A stretch of 64,000 bases of DNA, taken from Hymenobacter pini. Lineage in GTDB: Bacteria > Bacteroidota > Bacteroidia > Cytophagales > Hymenobacteraceae. The position numbers were made by a program, and so were the translations under genes. The notes under the pieces were generated by a model. The model had not been told where the DNA came from and made no database searches. It saw only the letters and a program-made list of their open reading frames with translations. The stretch spans positions 744,001 to 808,000 of the forward strand of contig NZ_JAIZZH010000001.1 in NCBI RefSeq assembly GCF_020421205.1, in the 5' to 3' direction. The stretch's first letter is position 1, and each line of letters starts with the position of its first letter. Below are positions 1-9,053 of this stretch, piece by piece.

Positions 1-180
1 CCCGATGGTGATGACAAGCTTGTCGTACGTGCCGGTGTTATCGTTGATGCGCTGCTGCGTGATGCGCTTGAACTCGATTTCCGGCGTTTCCGGGTATTCA
101 GGCGGGCTAATGCAGGAGGATGCGGCCAAGCCAGCAACTACCAGCAACGAGGCATTACGAAGCGTATGAGGTATAAACAT
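1..180 (-). CDS. Putative lipoprotein, N-terminal part (cut by window edge)
   Basis: Read on the minus strand from the ATG at 178-180, an open frame runs off the left edge of the window (60 codons visible). The N-terminus is a short hydrophobic stretch (LLVVAGLAAS) ending in ASSC, which resembles the relaxed lipoboxes of Bacteroidota. This suggests a lipid-anchored periplasmic or outer-membrane protein. The visible mature part (starting ISPPEYPETPEIEFKRI) has no family motif I recognise. It is divergent from the LuxE-like gene at 299. The C-terminus lies outside the window, so the function cannot be assigned. Confidence 0.7.
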   Translation of the reverse strand, partial: MFIPHTLRNASLLVVAGLAASSCISPPEYPETPEIEFKRITQQRINDNTGTYDKLVITIG

Positions 181-298
181 ACAGTGCCAGAAAAATCAGC
201 TGGGCTACAACAGCCTCAACAGCCGGGAAGGTACAACATCTGAACGAACGAAGTGCGGGCCGCATTGTTCTCCTTTCCGCTAACCTTTACCGCCCCGA

Positions 299-1300
299 AT
301 GAGTTTCCGTCACCACTTTCTGCAGCAACTGCCCACGCTCACCCCCAACACGGCTCCGGCCGCGGCGCTGGCGCTGTTCCGGTACCAAGCGCAACATTGC
401 GCGCCATACGCCGCTTACTTAGGAGCGCTGGGCTGCCAGCCTGAGCAGGTGCAGCAGCTCGCGGATATTCCGTTTCTGCCCATTGAGTTCTTTAAAACCC
501 AGGACGTGCGTACCGACGCGGCCGAGTGGAGCCCGCAGGAAACCTTCCTGAGCAGTGGCACCACCCGTCAGAGCCGTAGTCAGCATTTCGTGCGCGACCC
601 GCAGCTGTACCGCCAGCACGCGGCCCGCATTTTTGAGCAGTTTTACGGTCCGCTTACGGGCTGGACGGTGCTGGCCCTGCTGCCCTCGTACTTGGAGCAG
701 GGAAACTCTTCCCTGGTGGCCATGGTGGAGCATTTTGCCGAAGTTTCGGGGCAGCGGCAGCCGGCATTTTTCCTGCACGACCACGCGGCCCTGCTGGCGG
801 CACTGGTCGAGGCCAGGCAGCAGCCCGGCCGCCGGGTGCTGCTGATTGGGGTGAGCTACGCCCTGCTGGATTTTGCAGCCGCCTACGCCGGCCGACCCGA
901 GCTGCAGGACCTCACGGTGCTGGAAACCGGGGGGATGAAGGGCCGGCGCCGCGAGATGATTCGGGAGGAGCTGCACCAGGAGTTGCAGCAGGCGTTTGGG
1001 CCGGCCGGCATCCACTCCGAGTACGGCATGACGGAGCTGTTAGGCCAGGCCTACAGCTTCGGCGACGGTCGGTTTCATGCGCCACCCCAGCTGCGGGTGC
1101 TGCTGCGTGACCCTTCTGACCCATTCTCCGTGTCGGAAAACCGGGCGGCCGGGGCCCTCAACGTCATCGACCTAGCCAACGTGGACAGCTGCGCCTTTAT
1201 CGAAACCAAAGACCTGGCCCGCATGCATCCCGATGGTTCTTTTGAAGTGCTGGGCCGCTTGGATAACTCCGATGTGCGCGGCTGCAACCAGATGGTGTAA
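299..1300 (+). CDS. LuxE-like acyl-protein synthetase / acyltransferase
   Basis: A 333-residue protein of the LuxE/PaaK-related adenylate-forming group. Visible signatures are LSSGTTRQSRSQHF near residue 85, which resembles the Ser/Thr/Gly-rich ATP loop, the segment TGGMKGRRREMIREEL near 210, and SEYGMTELLGQAY near 240, typical of the adenylation core. LuxE proteins activate a fatty acid as acyl-AMP and hold it on an enzyme thiol. No luxC, luxD or luxAB genes are nearby, so this is not a luminescence operon. Bacteroidota often carry such orphan genes, where they may act in lipid or cell-wall metabolism (inference). The length is close to LuxE (about 370) but slightly short. The start is the first in-frame ATG with a good frame. 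The family is fairly secure, the substrate unknown. Confidence 0.75.
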   Translation: MSFRHHFLQQLPTLTPNTAPAAALALFRYQAQHCAPYAAYLGALGCQPEQVQQLADIPFLPIEFFKTQDVRTDAAEWSPQETFLSSGTTRQSRSQHFVRDPQLYRQHAARIFEQFYGPLTGWTVLALLPSYLEQGNSSLVAMVEHFAEVSGQRQPAFFLHDHAALLAALVEARQQPGRRVLLIGVSYALLDFAAAYAGRPELQDLTVLETGGMKGRRREMIREELHQELQQAFGPAGIHSEYGMTELLGQAYSFGDGRFHAPPQLRVLLRDPSDPFSVSENRAAGALNVIDLANVDSCAFIETKDLARMHPDGSFEVLGRLDNSDVRGCNQMV

Positions 1301-1452
1301 TTGCCAGAAAGAATACTAAAGCTTCGGGAGGCGCGGGCCGAAGCAGTTCTGTAAAACAGCTACCTGCGGCGTGAATATTGTACCCGCAGCTCACGAATTC
1401 TGCACATCCGGTGGCGGGCGTTGGTGGTTATATAGAGGTTAGATTCTTTCTG

Positions 1453-3789
1453 ATGTCATCAGCCGATTGTATTTCAATGAACTCCCCTGATTCTTCCCCC
1501 TCTTTCACGCCTGTGCCGGAGCCAGCCCCGGCTATGCGTACCGAGGTGCTTACCATTGAGGGCATGACGTGCGCCTCCTGCGCCAACTTTGTGGAGCGGG
1601 CCCTCAGCCGCACGCCCGGCGTGCAGCGGGCCACCGTTAACCTGGCCTCTGAAAAAGCCACGGTGGAGTACACGCCTGCTCAAATTGATCGGGCTGGGTT
1701 GAAAACCGCCGTAGAGCAGGCTGGCTACAGTGTGTATGAGCCAGTGGCTCCGCCCGCTGCCACTGCGCCTCTGGCCGCTGATACCGAATTAGAGCAGCGC
1801 AAAGCCGAAGCCTATACCCACCTGAAGCGGCGGTTTTGGGTGGCTGCGGCGCTGGCGGCCATTATTATGCCGCTGAGTATGCTGATGCTGTGGCCCAGCC
1901 TGATGAGCCGCATTTCAACCCCGTTGCTCAACTACGCGCTGCTGCTGCTCACATTGCCTGTGCTGCTGTACAGCGGGCGGGAGTTTTATGTGGCCGCCTG
2001 GAACGGCCTGCGCCACCGCACCGCCAGCATGGATACGCTTATTGCGGTGGGTACGGGCTCAGCTTTCCTCTACAGTCTGGCGGCCACTGTAGCGCCGCAT
2101 TTCTTTATGCGCCAGGGGCTGATGCCGGAAGTGTACTACGATACCACCGCCACCATCATTGCCCTGATTTTGCTGGGCAAGCTGCTGGAAAGTCGGGCTA
2201 AACAGCAAACCTCGGCCGCCATCAAAGCCCTGATGAACCTGCAGGCCAAAACGGCCCGGGTAGTGCGGGGCGGGCAGGAGGTAGATGTGCCGCTGGACCA
2301 GGTACAGGTAGGCGACGAGGTGCTGGTGCGGCCCGGTGAGAAAGTGGCCACCGATGGCATCATCCTCACTGGGCATTCCAGCCTGGACGAAGCCATGCTG
2401 ACCGGAGAAAGCCTACCAGTGGAAAAACGGGCTGGCGACGCCGTGTACGGTGCTACTCTCAACAAAACCGGGGCCTTCCGTTTTCGGGTAACTAAAGTAG
2501 GCGCTGAGACCATGCTGGCCCAGATTGTGCGGCTGGTAGAAGAAGCCCAGGGTAGCCGCGCGCCCATTCAGCGCCTGGCCGACCGGGTGAGTGCCGTGTT
2601 TGTGCCGGTGGTTATTTTGATTGCCATCAGCACGTTTGCACTATGGTTGTTGCTGGGCGAGCCGGGCCAGCGGCTACCGCTGGCGCTAGTCAATTTTGTG
2701 GCGGTGCTCATCATTGCCTGTCCCTGCGCGCTGGGGCTGGCTACGCCTACGGCCATTATGGTGGGCACTGGCCGCGGAGCCGAGCAGGGCGTACTAATTC
2801 GGAACGCCGAGGCACTGGAAAAGGCCTATCAGGTAAACACAGTGCTGCTGGATAAAACCGGCACCATCACTCAAGGCACTCCCACAGTTACCGACTTTTT
2901 GCCCGCCTCAGGGTGGGCACCCGCCGAACTGCTGCCTCTGCTGGCGGCACTGGAGCGGCACAGTGAGCACGCTCTGGCCGAAGCCGTGGTGCGCTACGCT
3001 GAGGGTGTTAGTGCCGGGCCAGTGCTGGAGGTAGAAGGTTTTCAAGCCCACGAAGGGCGAGGAGCCAGTGGACAAGTGGCCGGCCGAACAGTACTGATTG
3101 GCAACCGCCGGCTGCTGACGGAGCAAGGCGTTGAACTGCCCGGCGAGTTGCAGCAGGCGGCCGACCAACTGCTGGCCCAGGCCCGTACCGTGCTGTACGC
3201 CGCCGTTGACGGGCAGCCGGCGGCGCTGCTGGGCGTGGCCGATACCGTGCGTACTACCTCAGCAGCGGCTATCCGGCAGTTGCAGCAGCAGGGCTTGGAA
3301 GTGGTAATGATGACCGGTGACAATCCGCAAACGGCCGCCCAGGTTGCCGCCCAGGTGGGCATTACCCGATTTTTTGCCGAAGTGCTACCCGCCGATAAAG
3401 CCAGCAAAGTGAAGGAGCTGCAAGCCGAGGGCCGCTTGGTAGCCATGGTTGGCGACGGTATCAACGATGCGCCTGCTTTGGCGCAGGCCAACGTGGGTAT
3501 AGCCGTTGGCTCCGGTACCGACGTAGCCCTGGAAGCCGCCGACATCACCCTCATGCGCTCCGATTTGCAAGGCGTGGTAACGGCCATCAGCCTCTCACGC
3601 CAAACCATGCGCACAATTCGTCAGAACCTGTTTTTTGCGTTTGTGTATAATACACTGGGAATTCCAGTGGCCGCGGGGTTATTGTATCCCTTCACCGGCC
3701 TACTACTGTCGCCTATGCTGGCGGCGGGGGCTATGGCGTTAAGCTCGGTGTCAGTGTTGCTGAACTCGTTGCGGCTGCGCAACATGTAG
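1453..3789 (+). CDS. copA: Copper-translocating P1B-type ATPase
   Basis: An ATP-driven copper(I) exporter of the inner membrane. From the ATG at 1453 the protein has 778 residues. It has one N-terminal heavy-metal-associated domain with GMTCASC (Cys40, Cys43), the actuator motif TGES (317-320), the membrane metal site CPC (423-425) followed by ALGLATP, the phosphorylated DKTGT (Asp467) and the hinge GDGIND (667-672). About eight transmembrane segments are visible, two pairs before the actuator domain and the rest around CPC and at the C-terminus. The frame is open back to a TTG at 1378. ATGs at 1453 and 1477 are both plausible and all lie upstream of the metal-binding domain. No copper regulator or chaperone gene is adjacent. 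CPC plus HMA argues for Cu(I) rather than Zn or Cd. Confidence 0.93.
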   Translation: MSSADCISMNSPDSSPSFTPVPEPAPAMRTEVLTIEGMTCASCANFVERALSRTPGVQRATVNLASEKATVEYTPAQIDRAGLKTAVEQAGYSVYEPVAPPAATAPLAADTELEQRKAEAYTHLKRRFWVAAALAAIIMPLSMLMLWPSLMSRISTPLLNYALLLLTLPVLLYSGREFYVAAWNGLRHRTASMDTLIAVGTGSAFLYSLAATVAPHFFMRQGLMPEVYYDTTATIIALILLGKLLESRAKQQTSAAIKALMNLQAKTARVVRGGQEVDVPLDQVQVGDEVLVRPGEKVATDGIILTGHSSLDEAMLTGESLPVEKRAGDAVYGATLNKTGAFRFRVTKVGAETMLAQIVRLVEEAQGSRAPIQRLADRVSAVFVPVVILIAISTFALWLLLGEPGQRLPLALVNFVAVLIIACPCALGLATPTAIMVGTGRGAEQGVLIRNAEALEKAYQVNTVLLDKTGTITQGTPTVTDFLPASGWAPAELLPLLAALERHSEHALAEAVVRYAEGVSAGPVLEVEGFQAHEGRGASGQVAGRTVLIGNRRLLTEQGVELPGELQQAADQLLAQARTVLYAAVDGQPAALLGVADTVRTTSAAAIRQLQQQGLEVVMMTGDNPQTAAQVAAQVGITRFFAEVLPADKASKVKELQAEGRLVAMVGDGINDAPALAQANVGIAVGSGTDVALEAADITLMRSDLQGVVTAISLSRQTMRTIRQNLFFAFVYNTLGIPVAAGLLYPFTGLLLSPMLAAGAMALSSVSVLLNSLRLRNM

Positions 3790-3815
3790 GTACGCAGGCC
3801 ACCGCAGCGGCGTGG

Positions 3816-4319
3816 TTATTCCGGCTTTTTAACGGCGGTGATGCTGCCATCGTGTTCCAGCCGTACTTTTTCGAGGGTATGCAGGTCGTCGGTGCCAGCA
3901 GCGGCCCGGACGCCGGCCAGCATATCCTGCTCGCTGAGGCTGGCGCGACGCAGCTGCTCATGCTGCACATTCGCCCCCTCAGCCAGCACCGATGCAGAGC
4001 CCTTTACCAGCCGATGCAGCGTGGGGGAGAAGTACAGCAGTGCCGCCAATGCCCGGTGTACCAGTACCAGCGCCCCCGCCGCCACAAACGTAATGAGCAT
4101 GGGCGCATCGGCAATGATAACCCGGCTCAGCAGGGCCCCGAACATGAACTTCACTACCATATCCAGGGCGCTGTTGCCGCGGAAGGTGCGCCGCCCCGAA
4201 AGCCGCAATAACCCCAGCGCCACCACGAATACCAGTACTGCCCGGGCACAGGTCTGGCCAATGCTGATGGTATCGGCGGTGGCCTGTAACCCGAATAAGT
4301 CAGTGAAAAAGGAATTCAT
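3816..4319 (-). CDS. DUF421 (YetF-like) membrane protein
   Basis: A 167-residue membrane protein with three hydrophobic helices in the first 90 residues (ARAVLVFVVALGLLRL, the region around GALLSRVIIADAPML, and FVAAGALVLVHRALAALLYF) and a soluble C-terminus. The motif LSGRRTFRGNSALDMVV near residue 40 matches the signature of the DUF421/YetF family (usual form GKRxxxxxSxFDxVV). The C-terminal part LSEQDMLAGVRAAAG followed by KVRLEHDGSITAVKK matches the family's soluble domain. The start is the ATG at 4317-4319. The longer frame upstream would include the neighbouring terminator hairpin. It is convergent with copA. The function of this family is not established. Confidence 0.8.
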   Translation of the reverse strand: MNSFFTDLFGLQATADTISIGQTCARAVLVFVVALGLLRLSGRRTFRGNSALDMVVKFMFGALLSRVIIADAPMLITFVAAGALVLVHRALAALLYFSPTLHRLVKGSASVLAEGANVQHEQLRRASLSEQDMLAGVRAAAGTDDLHTLEKVRLEHDGSITAVKKPE

Positions 4320-4355
4320 TGGCGACAGGTAAACAGTAAGGCCCCAATACAAGCA

Positions 4356-4386
4356 AAACCCCGGACGACTCGGCCGTCCGGGGTTT
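4356..4386 (-). terminator. Rho-independent terminator of the NtrC-like regulator gene
   Basis: A perfect 12-bp inverted repeat (4356-4367 pairs with 4375-4386, loop of 7) lies 41 bases past the stop of the regulator gene. Read on the minus strand it ends in a short T-run (GGGGTTTTGC). Confidence 0.8.
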
Positions 4387-4427
4387 CTGATACGTAAGAA
4401 GCGGCTCAATGGCCGGCTCAGCCGCGT

Positions 4428-5606
4428 TTACTTACCGGCAAAAGCGCGGGCATCGGCTTCCGTAATGGTGTCGTCGCTCATGATTACGAGTCGTTCCACC
4501 ACGTTGCGCAACTCCCGGATATTGCCGCGCCAGTCGAGGCTTTGCAGGTACTTGAGAGCCGCGGCATCCACTTTCTTAGGTTTGGAACCGTAGTCCTGGG
4601 CAATATCTTTCAGGAACTTCTCAATGAGTGCGGGAATATCGTCGCGCCGGTCGTTGAGGGCGGGCACCTGAATGAGAATAACCGACAGACGGTGGTAGAG
4701 GTCCTCGCGGAAGTTTTTGTCGGCAATTTCCTGCAGCAGATTCTTGTTGGTAGCCGCCAGCACGCGCACGTTTACCGATATTTCCTTCTCGCCGCCCACG
4801 CGGGTAATCTTGTTTTCCTGCAAGGCGCGCAGCACTTTGGCCTGGGCTGAGAGGCTCATATCACCGATTTCGTCCAGGAACAGCGTGCCGCCATCGGCCT
4901 GCTCGAACTTGCCGATGCGCTGCTTCACAGCCGAGGTGAATGAGCCTTTTTCGTGCCCGAACAGCTCCGATTCAATCAACTCCGATGGAATGGCGGCGCA
5001 GTTTACCTCCACCATCGGGCCGTTGCTGCGGTTGCTGAGCTCGTGCAGCTGCCGGGCCACCATTTCCTTACCCGCGCCGTTGGGGCCCGTGATGAGCACG
5101 CGGGCGTCGGTGGGGGCTACTTTCTCAATGGCTTTGCGCACCGCTGAGAGGGCCTCCGAGTCGCCAATCATTTCCGAGTTTTTCGCCAGCTTTTTCTTCA
5201 GCGTTTTGTTCTCGGTGCTGAGCTTGGTGGTTTCGGTGGCAAGCTTGCTGTGGTCGAGGGCGTTGCGCACGGTTACCAGCAGGCGGTTCAGGTCTGGTGG
5301 CTTCTGCAGAAAATCGTAGGCGCCTTTCTTGGTGGCATCCACAGCCATTTCCACGTTGCCGTGCGCCGATACCATGATGAACGTAGCGCCGGGAGCCAGA
5401 ATGCGGGCCCGCTCCAGCACTTCAATGCCATCCATCTTGGGCATTTTTACGTCGCAGAGCACCACGTCGTATTTATTCTGGATAAGCATGTCGAGGCCCG
5501 AGGGGCCGTCCTCCGCCTGATCAACCTGGTAGCTTTCGTATTCGAGAATCTCCTTCAGCGTGTGCCGAATGGCCTTTTCGTCGTCAATAATCAGAATGCG
5601 GGGCAT
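4428..5606 (-). CDS. NtrC-family response regulator lacking a DNA-binding domain
   Basis: A 392-residue cytoplasmic regulator with a receiver domain (1-120; Asp8-Asp9, phospho-acceptor Asp52, Lys in FLQKP), a charged linker and a sigma-54 type AAA+ ATPase domain (about 150-375). The Walker A motif is GPNGAGKE (174-181) and Walker B is GGTLFLDEIGD. The usual sigma-54 contact loop GAFTGA reads GSFTSA (221-226). The protein stops soon after the AAA+ sensor II region (WRGNIRELRNVVERL). The Fis-type helix-turn-helix normally found at residues 420-480 of this family is absent, and nothing after 4428 continues it. It may act without site-specific DNA binding. No cognate kinase is adjacent. The family assignment is secure. 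Confidence 0.9.
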   Translation of the reverse strand: MPRILIIDDEKAIRHTLKEILEYESYQVDQAEDGPSGLDMLIQNKYDVVLCDVKMPKMDGIEVLERARILAPGATFIMVSAHGNVEMAVDATKKGAYDFLQKPPDLNRLLVTVRNALDHSKLATETTKLSTENKTLKKKLAKNSEMIGDSEALSAVRKAIEKVAPTDARVLITGPNGAGKEMVARQLHELSNRSNGPMVEVNCAAIPSELIESELFGHEKGSFTSAVKQRIGKFEQADGGTLFLDEIGDMSLSAQAKVLRALQENKITRVGGEKEISVNVRVLAATNKNLLQEIADKNFREDLYHRLSVILIQVPALNDRRDDIPALIEKFLKDIAQDYGSKPKKVDAAALKYLQSLDWRGNIRELRNVVERLVIMSDDTITEADARAFAGK

Positions 5607-5749
5607 AGAAAGTACAAAAGTGTAAGCCGCGAAAGGTACAAAACGCGCCGCTCAGGTGCAGGGTTATGTGAGGTGGAATGGTGCCTGACAACCGAAGCGC
5701 CCGGCTGAGCTTGCCAATGCATCACTACCGCTTCGTTGGATTACTGTTG

Positions 5750-5785
5750 CGGGAGAGATGCTTCGACAAGCTCAGCAGGACGTTT
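5750..5785. repeat. Fragment resembling a dispersed bacterial repeat
   Basis: The string TGCTTCGACAAGCTCAGCA at about 5759-5777 matches a short element I recall as scattered in many copies between genes of diverse bacteria (GCTGAGCTTGTCGAAGCA on the other strand). Only one copy was noticed here, so the repeat call rests on recollection. Confidence 0.35.
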
Positions 5786-5809
5786 CTATGGGTTTCGCCC
5801 TCAGCCTAT

Positions 5810-8440
5810 TTACCGCAACTCCACCGATTCAATATCCAGGTAAGGCCGCTCGTTGGGGCCGGAGGTGGTGGCGGGTTGCAGTAGTACCTGCAGCACTTCC
5901 AGCTGGGCCAGGGGCAGAGCGGCCGGCCCGCTGCTTTGGAAGGTCATCGGCAGGAAGCTGGGGTAGGGGCGGGGTAGCAGGACCTGATTGCCAGGTTGAA
6001 ATGCCGTCAACGGTACCCGCACTTCCTGTAGTTCGGCCCCAATGGCTACTTCGGCGGAGTAGGCTGCGGCGTCGCGGGTGGTGAATACCAGGCGCACGGG
6101 GCCGGCCCCGCCGCCTCGCCGGGCCCGCAGTACCACTTCTCGGAAAGTACCGGCTTCATTGGCCCGCGCTGCCAGACGGTCGCCGAAATAGGTCCGCAGA
6201 AAGGCAACCGGGGCCGTTGCATCGAAAAACGGTACGGGGCTGGCTGGGGTAGGTGCCTGAATCAGCCGAAGGGCCAGCTGCCCGTTGCTGGTAGTTACGT
6301 AATCCGTCCAGCCCGCGCCGTTCACGCCGCCAGCTTCCACCCGGTTTTGGTCCTGGGCCGCTCGGAATACGGGAAGCGGGGCGCCGGCCGGTACAATGGC
6401 CGTTTCCCAGTGGTCCTGCGGGGCATAGTCCCAGTCGCGGGGGCTGCCGGTAAATGCACCGGGGAAGGTGGTGGTCTGGGAGCCGTGCTTCACCACTACC
6501 CAGTAGCGCAGCAGGCCGGGATACAACAGTTCAGCCGGCACGGTGGCTTCGGCGGTGGTGAGGGTGGGGCGGCGCATGGGGATGGCGCGCGTTTGTCCGT
6601 AGAAATGCTGGGCAATCAGTAGCACCGAATCAGTGGCTTCCATCCCGGCCAGCGTGGCGCGCAGCACAGCCGGTTGCCCGGCTACCACTTGCGCGGCGGC
6701 CGTGTGCACTACCTGGGCGGGCAGAGGGGTAGCGGCCGGGGCTACAAACTCGCCCAGCTTGATAGCACCCAGTTGAGTTTGCGCCGTGTAGGCGGCCGTG
6801 TTTTTGCCCCGGGCAGCCACCACGTACACACCCGGCCGCAGGGCTACGGTACCGTTGCTGGCCTGGCCCTGAAAGGTATTGCCGTCGTTCAGGCCCCGCA
6901 CCGTGAAATCAGCGCCCAAACCGGGCAACGCGAGGCGCATGGGCTGAGTGTTCCACACAATGCGGGTGACGGGCTGGCGCAGGGAGGTTTTGGCAAACGG
7001 GTCGCGCACCTGAATGGCATCGGGCATTACCTCCAGCCGCCATACGCCGGTAGTCAGCTGGTCGAGGAAGTAGGCCCCGGTGCCTTCATAGGAAACAACC
7101 GGGGAAGAGCCCGTGCCAGCCACCCGGCGCAGGGCCGCCGGTTTGCGCGGGGCCGTAGTGGTACTGCTGGTGTAATAAAACTCTTCAGGCGTGTTCAGCT
7201 CGCTCAGGCCGTTGCGGTAGCTAACCCGGAAATTGCCAAACGTGGAATCCTGGGGGTATGCACCGAAACGCTGATTGCGCGGCACCTGCCGGAATACCTT
7301 GCCCGCAATCAGCAGGCTGATGGCTTTGGCGGGGGTGTAGGCCAGGTTCAGGTAGTGCGTCTGATACTCGGTATTAGCGTAGGCCAACGCCATGGGGTCG
7401 TAGGCAAACTGGGTAGCCCACTGGAAGCCAGCCGAGCGGAAGCTGCGGGCCATCATCGGGTACATTACCGGCTGCAGAATATCCGCCGACTCAAACTCGT
7501 ACACCAGCCGGGGCTTACCGGCAAAGCGTGGGTCCGTAGCGTACGGTATCGGATACTGGTCTACCAGCGGCAGCAGGTTGCCGCGCAATGTGTGGCCGTT
7601 CACCAGCGCCGAAGGGTACCACTGAAACGTGAAGCCCTGCACCGGGCTGCTCAAAATAGCGTTGGCCACGGCCGGGCTTTCGGCCAGGTTGTAGAAGATG
7701 GGCCTGGTGTAGCCGGTAGCCCGCATGGCGGCCACCATCCGCTGCACAAACTCGCTCACTTCGGCCTCCGGCTGGCGGTAGTGCGGCTCGTTGCACACTT
7801 CATAGGCAATGATATCGGGGTCCTCGCGGTTGAGCAGGCCCGTGTATTGGTTGCGGTGGTTGAGGAACTGCCGCAGGTAGTTTTCTTGGGCCCGCACGGC
7901 GCGCGGGTTGTTGTAGGCCCGGCCCTTGGGGTAAATGGCCGAGAAGCCCGTCTGCGCCGTGTCGGGTTCGGGGTAGCCGTTGCCCCAGTACGCAATGGGT
8001 GTCAGCACGATTTTGATACCCCGCTGCTTGAGCCGCTGCAGCAGGTAATCGAGCAGGCGCAGGTGGTCATTCTGCAGCACGTTGCCCAGCGTATCACTGA
8101 TTTCCACATCCCACACGTGTACCCGAAAGGCATCCACGCCCAGGCGGGAAAGGTGGTACACATCCTGGTCGATGCCCTGCTCCGGCGTGATGCCCAGGCG
8201 GCGGTGGGCCCGGTAGGAGTGGGCAAACGGCGTCGTGTAATTTACCCCGAATAGGGCCACCTCCTGTTTGCTGCCCTGCCAGCGCAGTACGCCTTTAGGG
8301 TCTACGTATACATCGGCCGCTTTGGGCGGGGCCTGTTGGGCGGCCAGCGGAAGTGCGCCGGCCAGCAGCAGGAGACAGCCCAAGCCGGCGGCCAGCCAGC
8401 GGCAGAATATGGAGGATAGCAGGCGAAGAAAATCAGGCAT
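5810..8440 (-). CDS. Secreted glycoside hydrolase, clan GH-A (GH5-like)
   Basis: An 876-residue exported protein whose signal peptide ends at about residue 35 (hydrophobic CLLLLAGALPLAAQ). The catalytic TIM barrel covers about 55-400. YEVCNEPHY carries the acid/base Glu218 in the Asn-Glu-Pro motif of clan GH-A, and YEFES carries a likely nucleophile at Glu315. Other barrel features are FGVNYTTPF, the FRVHVWD strand and IKIVLTPIAYWGNG. The C-terminal 450 residues look like beta-sandwich modules, including a carbohydrate-binding-like segment after about 700. There is no T9SS tail. The substrate is unknown; a beta-linked glucan or mannan would fit GH5-like enzymes. A 10-bp palindrome lies just before the start codon. 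The long open frame on the opposite strand is a codon-bias shadow. Confidence 0.82.
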   Translation of the reverse strand: MPDFLRLLSSIFCRWLAAGLGCLLLLAGALPLAAQQAPPKAADVYVDPKGVLRWQGSKQEVALFGVNYTTPFAHSYRAHRRLGITPEQGIDQDVYHLSRLGVDAFRVHVWDVEISDTLGNVLQNDHLRLLDYLLQRLKQRGIKIVLTPIAYWGNGYPEPDTAQTGFSAIYPKGRAYNNPRAVRAQENYLRQFLNHRNQYTGLLNREDPDIIAYEVCNEPHYRQPEAEVSEFVQRMVAAMRATGYTRPIFYNLAESPAVANAILSSPVQGFTFQWYPSALVNGHTLRGNLLPLVDQYPIPYATDPRFAGKPRLVYEFESADILQPVMYPMMARSFRSAGFQWATQFAYDPMALAYANTEYQTHYLNLAYTPAKAISLLIAGKVFRQVPRNQRFGAYPQDSTFGNFRVSYRNGLSELNTPEEFYYTSSTTTAPRKPAALRRVAGTGSSPVVSYEGTGAYFLDQLTTGVWRLEVMPDAIQVRDPFAKTSLRQPVTRIVWNTQPMRLALPGLGADFTVRGLNDGNTFQGQASNGTVALRPGVYVVAARGKNTAAYTAQTQLGAIKLGEFVAPAATPLPAQVVHTAAAQVVAGQPAVLRATLAGMEATDSVLLIAQHFYGQTRAIPMRRPTLTTAEATVPAELLYPGLLRYWVVVKHGSQTTTFPGAFTGSPRDWDYAPQDHWETAIVPAGAPLPVFRAAQDQNRVEAGGVNGAGWTDYVTTSNGQLALRLIQAPTPASPVPFFDATAPVAFLRTYFGDRLAARANEAGTFREVVLRARRGGGAGPVRLVFTTRDAAAYSAEVAIGAELQEVRVPLTAFQPGNQVLLPRPYPSFLPMTFQSSGPAALPLAQLEVLQVLLQPATTSGPNERPYLDIESVELR

Positions 8441-8444
8441 TATG

Positions 8445-8454
8445 CAAACGTTTG
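8445..8454. promoter_or_regulatory. Candidate LacI-type operator CAAACGTTTG
   Basis: A perfect 10-bp palindrome centred on CG lies 4 bases upstream of the glycosidase start codon (8438-8440). LacI-family sugar regulators typically bind AT-flanked palindromes centred on CG of this shape. The position in the gene's leader would suit repression. No LacI gene is in the window, so this is an inference from motif and position only. Confidence 0.35.
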
Positions 8455-8483
8455 TGCATGCGAAATAACACTATTCCGCGCAC

Positions 8484-8521
8484 AAAAACGGCCGCTGCAC
8501 CCGAAGTTGCAGCGGCCGTTT
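8484..8521 (-). terminator. Rho-independent terminator of rnpB
   Basis: A 14-bp perfect inverted repeat (8486-8499 with 8508-8521). On the minus strand the stem is followed by a T-run ending TTTTTG. It lies directly past the 3' end of RNase P RNA. Confidence 0.85.
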
Positions 8522-8526
8522 GCTAT

Positions 8527-8927
8527 GGGGTGATGAGTCTGTAAGCCGGGTTTTGTCCGCTCCCGAAGGCGCGGCCCCACCATTTATCTAGGCCCGAACT
8601 CGCGCGCGGGCTCCATCAACCTACCCGCTGGCGCCGGACGAGCCGCCCGGTGCCGCCCCCGAAAGGACCGACGTGCCAGCTTATTTGGTCTTTCAACCCC
8701 TGAGGTTTACCCAGCCGGCATGGTCGCCCAGCCGCTGGTGCGCTCTTACCGCACCTTTTCACCCTTACCGGCTGCCCGAAGGCAACGTAGGCGGTAGTTT
8801 TCTGTGGCACTGGCTGTCCGGCGCAGCTTTACGCCACGCCGTCCTTCCCGTTAGGAAGCAGGGTGCTCTGTGTTGCCCGGACTTTCCTCGTCGCCTTGCA
8901 GCGCCGCGGTGGGGCGACCCATCACTG
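8527..8927 (-). ncRNA. rnpB: RNase P RNA (bacterial type)
   Basis: This is the catalytic RNA that matures tRNA 5' ends. On the minus strand the conserved block GAGGAAAGTCCGGGC, found near the 5' end of bacterial RNase P RNAs, is present at about 8877-8891, followed by ACACAGAGCACCCTGCTTCC. The 3' part holds the conserved GACAAAACCCGGCTTACA (about 8540-8557). The two ends can form helix P1: 8916-8925 pairs with 8530-8539 over 10 positions with one G-U pair. The length of about 400 nt is normal. A TACCTTTG promoter element lies just upstream and a strong terminator just downstream. The exact ends are estimated. Confidence 0.95.
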
Positions 8928-8931
8928 CGGA

Positions 8932-8939
8932 CAAAGGTA
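8932..8939 (-). promoter_or_regulatory. -7 promoter element of rnpB
   Basis: Read on the minus strand this is TACCTTTG, a perfect match to the Bacteroidota -7 consensus TAnnTTTG. It sits a few bases before the predicted 5' end of RNase P RNA. No TTG is present at the usual 19-21 base spacing, so the -33 box is weak. Confidence 0.65.
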
Positions 8940-9053
8940 GATATTTGGCCGCAAGTACGCAGCATAAGTGGCGCATAGCCTACGCAGGCGGGCATGTATC
9001 AGCAGTAGACTACGTACAATCCAGAGTAGTAGAAATTCTAGGCCCGGGAGTCA

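Noticed and set aside
1378..1452. TTG start extending the copper ATPase by 25 residues
   Set aside because: The extra residues are unrelated to the family and ATG codons at 1453 and 1477 are available.
6674..8254. A 526-codon open frame antisense to the clan GH-A glycosidase
   Set aside because: Composition is Arg/Gly/Val/His-rich with no domain, as expected for a shadow of a GC-rich gene.
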